The notes beneath the pieces were generated by a model. That model did not search any database, was not told where the DNA came from, and was given only the letters and a program-made list of their open reading frames with translations. Of a DNA stretch of 6,199 bases, positions 1 through 5,713 are shown piece after piece. The number at the start of each line of letters is the position of its first letter. The first letter of the stretch is position 1. The position numbers and the translations under genes were made by a program. The DNA lies in NCBI GenBank assembly GCA_016208345.1, contig JACQYG010000177.1, forward strand, positions 1 through 6,199, given 5' to 3'. The stretch is from Chloroflexota bacterium. GTDB lineage: Bacteria > Chloroflexota > DTOL01 > JACQYG01.

Positions 1-623
1 CCCAGCACCTGCTCATAGCGGGCCTTGGCCGTCTCGAAGTCCAGGGTCGCCAGTTGCAGGGCCCGACTCTGGGGCGTGGCTCCCTTCCCCGGCATCCAGC
101 CAATCCGGTCATAATCGGCCTGGGCGTCCTGCAGGGCCGCCTCCGCCCGGTTCAGGTGGGCCTTGGCGATGGCGATCTCCTGAGCGGTGGCTCCGGCCTT
201 GAGCTTGACGAGCTGGGCTCGGGCCACCTGCACGTTGGCTTCGGCGATGGCGATCTCCTCCCTGGTGGCCCCAGCCCTGGCCTGGGTCAGATTGGCCTGG
301 GCGGCATTGGCCGCCGCCTTGGCCTGGGCTTCGGCCGCCTCCAGGTCGGGGGCCTCGAGCTGGAGGAGAACGTCGCCCGCCCTTACTGTGTCGCCGGCTT
401 TCACCAGCACCCGCTTGACCTGGCCCGGGATCTTGAAGGCCAGGTTGGCGCGCTTCGCTGGCAGGAGCGTCCCCGAGGCTGAGACGATCTTGTCCGTCTC
501 ATTCCCGGACACCGCCGGCGTCGGCGTGACCTTAGCCCCTGGACCGAGGCCGCGGCTGACCCCCAGGTACCCCAGCGCCAGGACCGCCAGCACCGCCAAC
601 CCAACGGCAATTCTCCGCTGCAT
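1..623 (-). CDS. HlyD/MacA-type efflux periplasmic adaptor (membrane fusion protein), 3' end cut by window edge
   Basis: Start ATG at 623 follows an AGGAGG ribosome site (plus-strand CCTCCT at 631-636) at good spacing, 46 nt after the permease stop. About 207 codons are visible and the frame stays open to the window edge. Residues 5-22 form a hydrophobic N-terminal anchor without a lipobox Cys. Residues about 48-95 match the first half of the lipoyl/barrel-sandwich domain of HlyD proteins (GTLLPAKRANLAFKIPGQV, then GDTVRAGDVLLQLEAPDLEAA). From about residue 93 the chain is Ala/Glu/Gln-rich with heptad character, the coiled-coil hairpin, including two 26-residue repeats. Known role of the family: linking an inner-membrane ABC permease to the outside or to an outer channel. 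The adjacent permease of the MacB/FtsX class supports a MacA-like job; the substrate is unknown. The missing C-terminal half prevents closer subfamily assignment. Confidence 0.88.
   Translation of the reverse strand, partial: MQRRIAVGLAVLAVLALGYLGVSRGLGPGAKVTPTPAVSGNETDKIVSASGTLLPAKRANLAFKIPGQVKRVLVKAGDTVRAGDVLLQLEAPDLEAAEAQAKAAANAAQANLTQARAGATREEIAIAEANVQVARAQLVKLKAGATAQEIAIAKAHLNRAEAALQDAQADYDRIGWMPGKGATPQSRALQLATLDFETAKARYEQVL
117..272 (-). repeat. Two tandem 26-residue coiled-coil repeats inside the adaptor gene
   Basis: Codons 118-143 (195-272) and 144-169 (117-194) encode consecutive 26-residue units beginning GATREEIAIAEA and GATAQEIAIAKA. At DNA level the 17-mer GGCGATGGCGATCTCCT on the plus strand occurs at 165-181 and 243-259, exactly 78 bp apart. 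The units fall in the predicted alpha-hairpin of the adaptor, where length differences between homologues are common. This looks like an internal 78-bp duplication that lengthens the hairpin in frame. Confidence 0.75.
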
Positions 624-630
624 CTTCCTG

Positions 631-636
631 CCTCCT
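631..636 (-). promoter_or_regulatory. Ribosome binding site of the adaptor gene
   Basis: The minus strand reads AGGAGG followed by CAGGAAG and then ATG at 623. This near-perfect Shine-Dalgarno site fixes the adaptor start. Confidence 0.75.
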
Positions 637-669
637 GAAGAGAGGATTCGATTCCCCCTTGCCCCTTGT

Positions 670-2556
670 CTACTCGTACCTCAACGCCTCAATCGGCGAG
701 AGGTTGGCGGCCCGCCAGGCCGGGTAGAGCCCGCCCAAGGCCCCCAGGACCAGGGCTATCCCCAGGGCCTGGCCGAAGAGTCGCAGCGAGTAGCTGCCGG
801 CCAACCATTCGCCGACAGCGGGGGCCAGGGTGACGAGCCAGTTCAGCCCCATCCCCAGGGCGATGCCGGCCAGCCCGCCCAGGAAACTCAAAAGCAACGA
901 TTCTCGCAGGATCATGAGCAGCACCCGCCGTTGCCGCCATCCCAGGGCCCGGAGCGTGCCGATCTCCCGCGTGCGCTCGAAGACGGCCATGAGCATGGCG
1001 TTCGTCATGCCCACGCCGCCTATCAGGATGGCGATGAAGGAGAGAGCATTGACCATGGTGCGGGTTACCTGGATGTCGTTGGTCTTCTCCGCGAACTCCG
1101 ACGACCTGGAGACGGCCACCTGGGGCCATCGGCCCTGGATCTGCTGCCTGGTCTCCTCGGCGTTGGTCCCCTGGCGCAGTTTGATGCCGTAGAAGCTCAC
1201 CTGGTTCGGTCGCCTGAAAACGTTCTGGGCCTCTTTGAGAGCCATCACTCCGCCGCCGTCCTCGTAGCCTGTCCCCGTCTCGTAGATGCCCACGATGCGG
1301 TAGGTGCTGCCCAGGATCTTCAGCGTATCGCCCACCTGCTTTTTCAGGTTTTTGGCGGCGGGCTTGCCGACGATGATCTCCCGGGGTCCCCGCAGCCGGT
1401 TGCCCTGGGTGATGGTGAAGTGCCGGATGGCATACTCCCCGGGGTCGAGGCCCATGACCAAGAAGTACGGCGTTCCTGGCATGGTGGCCACCCCCAGGAT
1501 CATCCCGGAGACGTGCTCCACCGCCGGCAACGTGGCTATCCAGCGGCCCACCTTCTCGTCAATGGCCGAGAGCGACATGTCCGAGGCCTTGGCCTCCATG
1601 GCGGTCAGGTCGCCGCTGCTGGTGCTCATTGCCGTGAACTGGATCACTAAGCCGTCGGCCATGGCGCCCAGGGCCACCACCAGCCCCACTCCCAGGCCTA
1701 TGCCCAACAGCGTCAGGAGCGTCCGCGTGCGCTGGCGCAAGAGGTTGCGCAGGGACATGCTGACCATGGGTTGCCGCAACGGACTAAGCGGATTCGCCAA
1801 TATCCATCGCCATCTGCTTAGTCCGACATGGGAGGCTGTAGCCATCCCCCCTTCGTAGCGCATCGCCTCCACCGGCTCCAGCCGGCCCGCCCGCCAGGCC
1901 GGGTAGAGCCCGCCCAGGGCCCCCAGGACCAGGGCCACGGCCATGGCCTGGATGAAGAGCTCCGGCGAGTACGAGCCCTGCACGAGCGTGCCCACGGCGG
2001 GCACCTGGCTGACCGCCTGAGTCAGGGCGATGCCCAAGGCAATGCCGGTCAGCCCGCCCAGGATGCTGAGAGCAAATGATTCGCCCAGGATGAGCCGCAG
2101 CACTCGCCCCCGTCGCCAGCCCACGGCCCTGAGCACGCCGATCTCCCTGGTGCGCTCGAAGACGCTCATGAGCATGGTGTTCATCATGCCCAGGCCGCCC
2201 ACCAGGATGGCCAGGAAGCCGATGAACCAGCCAAAGGCGCGGAAGATCTGCATCTCCTGCTGCTGCTCGGCGTAGTCGGCAGAGCGGGAGGCGGTGAGCC
2301 TGGGGAAGCGCCGCTCCAGTTCGTGCTGCACCGCCGCCGTCTGGTCGGCGCGTTTGGTCTTGACCTGGTAGAAGGTCACCTGGCGAGGCTTCTTGAAGAC
2401 CTCCTGGGCCTCCTTTAAGCTGATGACCCCGCCCCCCTCCTCGAAGCCAGCCCCGGTTTCGTAGATGCCCACCACGCGAAAGGCCACGTTGTACACCTTG
2501 AGGATATCGCCGACCCGCTTTTTCAGGTTCCTGGCAGCCGCCTTGCCCAGGAGCAT
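670..2556 (-). CDS. ABC transporter permease, MacB/FtsX family, two tandem units; 3' portion of a disrupted gene
   Basis: This 628-codon ORF holds most of a double-unit permease. Unit one: the end of an extracytoplasmic MacB-PCD-like domain (1-105), then helices at about 107-131, 158-182 and 199-220, with the FtsX hallmark VFERTREIGVLRAVGWR (132-148) and closing motif YPAWRAGRLEPVEAMRYE. A linker (about 236-265) leads to unit two: helix 279-305, extracytoplasmic domain about 310-500, and helices 502-526, 548-575 and 593-613, again with VFERTREIGTLRALGWR and YPAWRA, ending RYE. In known MacB/LolCDE systems two such four-helix units come from separate chains; here both are on one. The ATG at 2556 is probably not the native start: the frame is homologous to unit two for 26 codons further upstream (to 2634, starting FGLDPSEFAIRHF), where it meets a deletion and frame break with the 2523-2831 ORF. 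No ATPase domain is present. The stop at 670 is 46 nt before the adaptor ATG, so they are probably co-transcribed. Confidence 0.88.
   Translation of the reverse strand: MLLGKAAARNLKKRVGDILKVYNVAFRVVGIYETGAGFEEGGGVISLKEAQEVFKKPRQVTFYQVKTKRADQTAAVQHELERRFPRLTASRSADYAEQQQEMQIFRAFGWFIGFLAILVGGLGMMNTMLMSVFERTREIGVLRAVGWRRGRVLRLILGESFALSILGGLTGIALGIALTQAVSQVPAVGTLVQGSYSPELFIQAMAVALVLGALGGLYPAWRAGRLEPVEAMRYEGGMATASHVGLSRWRWILANPLSPLRQPMVSMSLRNLLRQRTRTLLTLLGIGLGVGLVVALGAMADGLVIQFTAMSTSSGDLTAMEAKASDMSLSAIDEKVGRWIATLPAVEHVSGMILGVATMPGTPYFLVMGLDPGEYAIRHFTITQGNRLRGPREIIVGKPAAKNLKKQVGDTLKILGSTYRIVGIYETGTGYEDGGGVMALKEAQNVFRRPNQVSFYGIKLRQGTNAEETRQQIQGRWPQVAVSRSSEFAEKTNDIQVTRTMVNALSFIAILIGGVGMTNAMLMAVFERTREIGTLRALGWRQRRVLLMILRESLLLSFLGGLAGIALGMGLNWLVTLAPAVGEWLAGSYSLRLFGQALGIALVLGALGGLYPAWRAANLSPIEALRYE
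711..756. repeat. Direct repeat copy A within the permease gene (partner 1890-1935)
   Basis: This 46-bp stretch, which covers the YPAWRA codons near the end of unit two, matches 1890-1935 with a single mismatch, 1179 bp away. A second similar pair is 960-1032 and 2139-2211, which covers the VFERTREIG codons. The pairs mark an internal gene duplication that still has strong DNA-level identity. Confidence 0.85.
1780..1825. repeat. 10-bp perfect inverted repeat in the inter-unit linker
   Basis: CGGACTAAGC at 1780-1789 and GCTTAGTCCG at 1816-1825 are perfect reverse complements separated by 26 nt. They fall in the stretch encoding the linker between the two permease units (about GLSRWRWILANPLSPLRQP), the only part of the gene with no counterpart in the other unit. 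Confidence 0.6.
1890..1935. repeat. Direct repeat copy B within the permease gene (partner 711-756)
   Basis: This is the unit-one counterpart of the 46-bp repeat at 711-756, with 45 of 46 positions identical. It lies at the end of the first permease unit. Confidence 0.85.
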
Positions 2557-2831
2557 CTGGCGTTGGCCCCGGAGGGGCTCTCCCTCCGTGATCTTGAAAT
2601 GACGGATGGCGAACTCGCTGGGGTCCAGGCCGAAGCGGAGAGGAGGAGGTCGGCCGCGTCGCTCTGAGACAGGATCAGGTCGGCGCCGCTGGAGGTGAGC
2701 AGTTTGGAATAGCTAGTGATGATGCCCTCGGCCATGGCCCCCAGGGCCACCACAGCGGCCACGCCGATGGCGATGCCTACTATGGTCAAGGCGCTGCGTG
2801 TCTTGCGCCGGAAGAGATTCTTGAGGATCAT
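2523..2831 (-). pseudogene. N-terminal fragment of the double-unit FtsX/MacB permease, out of frame with the rest
   Basis: ATG at 2831 follows GGGAGG (plus 2839-2844) at good spacing. Residues 1-65 are a true permease start: MILKNLFRRKTRSALTIVGI, a helix at about 13-38 (ending ALGAMAEG) and the beginning of the extracytoplasmic domain. They align with the start of unit two (MSLRNLLRQRTRTLLTLLGI, ATG at 1758). After Ser65 (codon at 2637-2639) the frame turns to Ser/Arg/Pro-rich nonsense and stops at 2523, while permease homology continues in the other frame from 2634. A restored gene would span 670-2831 and encode roughly 755 residues. As read, this gives a 102-residue product with one helix, unlikely to function. 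The start overlaps a TGA stop of a possible small upstream frame (ATGA at 2828-2831). Confidence 0.75.
2632..2640 (-). other. Deletion/frameshift junction in the permease gene
   Basis: The two permease units are offset by 1073 nt at their N-termini (2831 versus 1758) but by 1179 nt along their C-terminal parts (for example 1890-1935 versus 711-756). Unit one is therefore 106 nt shorter overall. Allowing one extra codon (Ala50) in unit one, about 109 nt are missing at this point, equal to some 36 residues plus one base. The counterpart in unit two is the stretch from IDEKVGRW to about PYFLV. The change is out of frame. It could be a real deletion or an assembly or consensus error. Confidence 0.7.
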
Positions 2832-2996
2832 CCGATTGCCTCCCGCCAGCCCGTGGGTGCGCCGAGGCGGTCACGCAAGGCCTGGTCGCCCTCGTCGAGC
2901 ATCTGGCGTCGGCCCTCCAACCTCGTTTTCTTGAAGCTCCCGTGCCAGCACATCCTGGATCAAAGGCTCGATGAACCCCTCGTAGGCGGGGCGCAA
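2828..2996 (-). pseudogene. Possible small ORF in the operon leader, perhaps frameshifted
   Basis: Two overlapping 41-codon frames lie between the minus promoter and the permease. Frame one starts at a TTG (2994-2996, with TAAGG just upstream) and reads MRPAYEGFIEPLIQDVLARE before ending at 2871. Frame two runs from an ATG at 2951-2953 to a TGA at 2828-2830 that overlaps the permease ATG; its second half (LEGRRQMLDEGDQALRDRLG) looks protein-like. Joining frame one up to about ELQEN with frame two from about LEGRRQ, by removing one base near the GAAAAC run, would give one acidic helical protein of about 57 residues, translationally coupled to the permease. I do not recognise the family. It may instead be non-coding leader. 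Confidence 0.3.
2839..2844 (-). promoter_or_regulatory. Ribosome binding site of the permease gene
   Basis: The minus strand reads GGGAGG, then CAATCGG, then ATG at 2831. It supports 2831 as the native permease start rather than the internal ATG at 2556, which begins mid-domain. Confidence 0.7.
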
Positions 2997-3009
2997 ACGG
3001 CCTTAGATT

Positions 3010-3022
3010 TCCCTGACAGGGA
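3010..3022. repeat. Short palindrome in the early leader of the exporter operon
   Basis: TCCCTG-A-CAGGGA is a perfect 6-1-6 inverted repeat some 14 bp downstream of the minus-strand -10. It may be a second protein-binding half-site pair, a small 5' leader hairpin, or chance. Confidence 0.4.
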
Positions 3023-3033
3023 CCAAGACATAC

Positions 3034-3058
3034 GTGGTATAGCAGATTGCTATTCCAC
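3034..3058. promoter_or_regulatory. Palindromic operator candidate overlapping the exporter promoter
   Basis: On the plus strand, arms GTGGTATAGCA (3034-3044) and TGCTATTCCAC (3048-3058) flank GAT. They are reverse complements at 10 of 11 positions. The 25-bp palindrome covers the whole -10 and the entire 17-bp spacer of the minus-strand promoter, so a bound dimer would block RNA polymerase. This is the typical geometry for TetR-, MarR- or GntR-type repressors of efflux operons, but no such regulator gene is in the window. Confidence 0.65.
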
Positions 3059-3064
3059 AGTCAA
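3036..3064 (-). promoter_or_regulatory. Sigma70-type promoter of the exporter operon
   Basis: On the minus strand TTGACT (3059-3064) and TATACC (3036-3041) are separated by exactly 17 bp, matching the consensus at 5 of 6 and 4 of 6 positions. Transcription would start near 3029 and give a leader of about 200 nt before the permease ATG. No other promoter-like pair was noticed nearer the gene. Confidence 0.6.
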
Positions 3065-3082
3065 GAGGGCTAGAAGAGGCGA

Positions 3083-3111
3083 TTGAAGTGCTTGCCCTGC
3101 GGTGCTATAAT
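3083..3111 (+). promoter_or_regulatory. Sigma70-type promoter of the phoB-phoR operon
   Basis: TTGAAG (3083-3088), a 17-bp spacer and a consensus TATAAT (3106-3111) predict a start near 3118 and a leader of about 37 nt before the GTG at 3155. Its -35 is only 18 bp from the -35 of the divergent exporter promoter. No TTAA or TGTCA-type PHO box is evident near it, so the sequence gives no sign of PhoB autoregulation. Confidence 0.7.
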
Positions 3112-3154
3112 CGAAGCGCTCTGTAAGTTTTGACTAGTGGCATCTGGAGGATAG

Positions 3155-3880
3155 GTGAGAACGACGTCCATGGACAATGCTCCGGCCAGGGTGCTGGTGG
3201 TGGATGACGAGGCCACCCTGGTGGAGACCATCAGATACAATTTGCGCCGGGAGGGTTATCAGGTGCTCGTGGCTTTCGACGGCGAGGCCGCCCTGGCCGT
3301 GGCCCGGCGCGAACGACCGGACCTCATGGTCCTGGACCTCATGCTGCCCAGGCTATCCGGCCTTGACGTTTGCCGGATCCTGCGCCAGGAGACCGCAATG
3401 CCCATCTTGATGCTCACGGCTAAAGACGACGAGGTGGACAAGGTTCTCGGCCTGGAGTTGGGGGCGGATGACTACATGACCAAGCCCTTTAGCATGCGTG
3501 AGCTCCTGGCCCGGGTCAAGGCCATGTTGCGGCGGGCGCAGATGCAGGGCCAGGAGTCGGCCCGGACCGGAGAGAGAATGCCCCAGCCTTTGACCTACCG
3601 CGGCCTGACGGTGGACCCCAATCGTCGCTCGGTTACCTGCCAGCAGGAGGAGGTACCCCTGAGACCCAAGGAATTCGACCTCCTGGCCTTTTTCCTGAGC
3701 CACCGGGGGCAGGCTCTCTCCCGGGACCTCATTCTGGAGCGGGTGTGGGGTTACGACTACGCCGGTGATACCCGAACGGTGGACGTCCACGTGCGCTGGC
3801 TCAGGGCCAAGATTCAAAAGGAACCCGATCAACCTCCCTATATCCATACCGTCCGCGGTGTTGGCTATCGGTTCGAGTAG
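3155..3880 (+). CDS. phoB: PhoB-type response regulator (OmpR/PhoB family)
   Basis: 241 codons, the usual length for this family. Receiver domain, residues about 12-128: acidic pair D17/D18 (VLVVDDE), phospho-acceptor D61 (VLDLMLP), T88 (LMLTAKDD) and K110 (DYMTKPF), so all key residues are present. C-terminal winged helix, about 146-241: LTVDPNRRSVTC, the RPKEFDLLAFFLSHRG recognition region, the transactivation-loop region VWGYDYAGDTRTVDVHVRWLRAKI, and the closing VRGVGYRFE. The GTG start is chosen because GGAGG lies at 3146-3150, four bases upstream; ATG at 3170 is an alternative that would lack a well-placed site. It would be phosphorylated by the kinase starting 5 nt downstream and bind DNA direct repeats as a dimer. 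The PhoB name rests on the pstS gene and PHO-like repeats downstream. A WalR/ResD-like role for phoBR-type pairs elsewhere means the symbol is likely but not certain. Confidence 0.9.
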   Translation: MRTTSMDNAPARVLVVDDEATLVETIRYNLRREGYQVLVAFDGEAALAVARRERPDLMVLDLMLPRLSGLDVCRILRQETAMPILMLTAKDDEVDKVLGLELGADDYMTKPFSMRELLARVKAMLRRAQMQGQESARTGERMPQPLTYRGLTVDPNRRSVTCQQEEVPLRPKEFDLLAFFLSHRGQALSRDLILERVWGYDYAGDTRTVDVHVRWLRAKIQKEPDQPPYIHTVRGVGYRFE

Positions 3881-3885
3881 CAGCC

Positions 3886-5640
3886 ATGTTCCGGAGCCTG
3901 CGTTCTCGCATTGCCATTCTCTATGCCAGCCTGATGCTGGTCGCCCTGGCCTCGGCCTCGCTCCTGGCCCTGGGACTGGCTGGCCGTGCCTATCAGGACA
4001 GCCTGCGCCGCGGCCTGGAGTCCCAGGCCCACCTGGCGGCGAACGCCCTGCGCGAGCCATTGCAAAACGGACGAGAGCCCACGGTGATAGACCCTATGGT
4101 CAAGGCCCTGGGCCGGGACGGCCAGGCCCGCATCACGGCCATCGCCACTGATGGCCGCGTGCTAGGTGACTCCGTGGAAGATCCGTCGCGCATGGATAAC
4201 CACGCCAACCGGCCTGAGGTCATGGCGGCCCTATCCTCCGGCTACGGCGAGAGCGCCCGGCACAGCGCCACCCTGGGTTACGACATGGTGTATGTGGCTC
4301 TTCCTGTACAAGTCGGTGAGGTCACCCTGGGCGTGGTTCGAGCTGCCCTTCCATCAGCCCCGGTCAACCAGGCCCTGAGCCGCCTGGCGGTCGGGCTCCT
4401 GGTAATCGACGGGCTGACCATGGCCGTGACGGTCCTGTTGGCCTGGCGGCTTGCCTCCCTGATTGCCATGCCGTTTGCAGAATTCATCCAGGCGGCACAC
4501 CGCGTGGTGGAGGGCGATTTGCAGCAGCGCATTCAGGTCTGTGACACTCGTGAGATCGGCGAGCTGGCCGGAGCCTTCAACCAGATGGCCTCCCGGCTCA
4601 GCGAAACCATCAACGTGCATTCACAGGAACACGTCAGGCTGGCCGCCATCCTGGCCAACATGGCCGACGGCATCGTCCTGGTGGACGAGCAAGACCAGGT
4701 GATCATGGTCAATCCGGCTGCCCGGCGAATCCTGGGTATCCTGGAAGACGCTCCCCTGGGGAAGACCTTCATAGAGGTGGTTCGCGACCACGAGCTGGCG
4801 CAAATGGTTCACGACGCTCGTGGCTTGCCCGGTGCCTCGACCAGGATTGTGGAGCTGGGCGCACCCTGGCGATACGTTCGGGCTACGGCGAAACCCCTGG
4901 CTGGCGAGCAGGAGGGCCAGATCATGCTGGTAGTCCAAGACCTGAGCGAGCTGCGCCGCCTGGAGATGGTGCGTCGAGAGTTCGTGGCCAACGTCTCCCA
5001 CGAGCTGCGCACGCCTTTGGCCTCCTTGAAGGCCTTGGCCGAGACGTTACAGGAAGGCGCCATCGACGATCCCCAGGCGGCCAAGATGTTCCTGGGGAGG
5101 ATGCAGGTGGAGGTGGATGGCCTCAGCCAACTGGTCCAGGAACTCCTGGAGCTTTCCCGCATCGAGTCTGGTTGGGTGGCACTGCGGCGAGAGACCACCA
5201 ATGTGGTCCAACTGGTCCGGCAGGCCGCCGAACGTCTCCAACCCCTGGCCTCCCGCCAAGGGATAGGGTTAACGGTGCAGGCTGAACCAGGACTTCCCGA
5301 GCTATTCATTGATGGCGACCGTGTGCAACAGGTAATAATCAACCTGGTGCACAATGCCATCAAGTTCACGCCGCCCGGCGGGCAGGTGACCGTTGCTGCG
5401 CGGGCTTCTTCCGAGGGAGTGGAGGTCTCGGTTTCGGACACCGGGGTGGGTATCTCCCTGGAGGACCTGCCGCGTATCTTTGAGCGTTTCTACAAGGGCG
5501 ACCGGTCCAGATCGGGTGGCGGCACCGGATTGGGCCTGGCCATCGCCAAACACACCATCCAGGCCCACGGCGGCCGCATCTGGGCCGAGAGTACCCCCGG
5601 CCGAGGCTCCACCTTCACCTTCCTCCTCCCAGTGTCCTAG
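3886..5640 (+). CDS. phoR: PhoR-type sensor histidine kinase with HAMP and PAS domains
   Basis: 584 codons. Helix one at about 8-33, an extracytoplasmic sensor region of some 130 residues (34-163), helix two at about 166-190, HAMP at about 190-243 (VVEGDLQQRI, EIGELAGAFNQM), and a PAS domain at about 248-355 (ILANMADGIVLVDEQDQVIMVNPAARRIL). HisKA carries phospho-acceptor H372 in FVANVSHELRTPLASLKAL. HATPase_c has the N box around N490 (NLVHNAIKFTPPGG), G1 DTGVGI (518-523), F box IFERFYKGD (531-539) and G2 GGGTGLGLAI (544-553). All catalytic motifs are intact. In known Gram-positive and Chloroflexota PhoR/WalK kinases this architecture senses envelope or phosphate state and phosphorylates the paired regulator. 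The start lies 5 nt after the regulator stop without a strong ribosome site, suggesting translational coupling. The PhoR assignment is supported by the downstream pstS; the ligand of the sensor domain cannot be read from sequence. Confidence 0.9.
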   Translation: MFRSLRSRIAILYASLMLVALASASLLALGLAGRAYQDSLRRGLESQAHLAANALREPLQNGREPTVIDPMVKALGRDGQARITAIATDGRVLGDSVEDPSRMDNHANRPEVMAALSSGYGESARHSATLGYDMVYVALPVQVGEVTLGVVRAALPSAPVNQALSRLAVGLLVIDGLTMAVTVLLAWRLASLIAMPFAEFIQAAHRVVEGDLQQRIQVCDTREIGELAGAFNQMASRLSETINVHSQEHVRLAAILANMADGIVLVDEQDQVIMVNPAARRILGILEDAPLGKTFIEVVRDHELAQMVHDARGLPGASTRIVELGAPWRYVRATAKPLAGEQEGQIMLVVQDLSELRRLEMVRREFVANVSHELRTPLASLKALAETLQEGAIDDPQAAKMFLGRMQVEVDGLSQLVQELLELSRIESGWVALRRETTNVVQLVRQAAERLQPLASRQGIGLTVQAEPGLPELFIDGDRVQQVIINLVHNAIKFTPPGGQVTVAARASSEGVEVSVSDTGVGISLEDLPRIFERFYKGDRSRSGGGTGLGLAIAKHTIQAHGGRIWAESTPGRGSTFTFLLPVS

Positions 5641-5641
5641 C

Positions 5642-5703
5642 GAGGCGTCGCCTCAAACCGACGAGGGCACTCACCGCAGGGCCTCCGGCCCGGAGGGTTT
5701 GAG
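5642..5703 (+). other. Stem-loop cluster just after phoR
   Basis: GAGGCG-T-CGCCTC (5642-5654) is a short palindrome one base after the stop codon. CTCAAACC (5652-5659) pairs with GGTTTGAG (5696-5703), enclosing a compact hairpin CCTCCG-GCC-CGGAGG (5682-5696). The first and outer stems share a few bases and so could be mutually exclusive. Without a U-tract this is not a standard terminator; it may stabilise the phoR transcript 3' end or limit read-through. Confidence 0.45.
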
Positions 5704-5713
5704 ACAAAGCCTC

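Noticed and set aside
187..1650. Long plus-strand open frame of 487 codons
   Set aside because: It lies antisense to the adaptor and permease genes, whose translations match known families. Its own translation has no domain pattern and it spans the real gene boundary; it is a GC-codon-bias shadow.
2523..2640. Programmed ribosomal frameshift joining the two permease frames
   Set aside because: A slip would not restore the roughly 36 residues missing relative to unit two, and no slippery heptamer with a downstream structure is apparent at the junction.
2853..3086. Plus-strand frame of 77 codons in the intergenic region
   Set aside because: It crosses the exporter promoter and operator, has no ribosome site, and its composition is unlike a protein.
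3353..4060. Minus-strand open frame of 235 codons
   Set aside because: It runs opposite phoB and the start of phoR, which have complete conserved motifs. Its product is low-complexity and family-less.
5682..5703. Intrinsic terminator after phoR
   Set aside because: The hairpin is followed by GTTTGAGACAAAG, with no run of T, so termination there is not supported.
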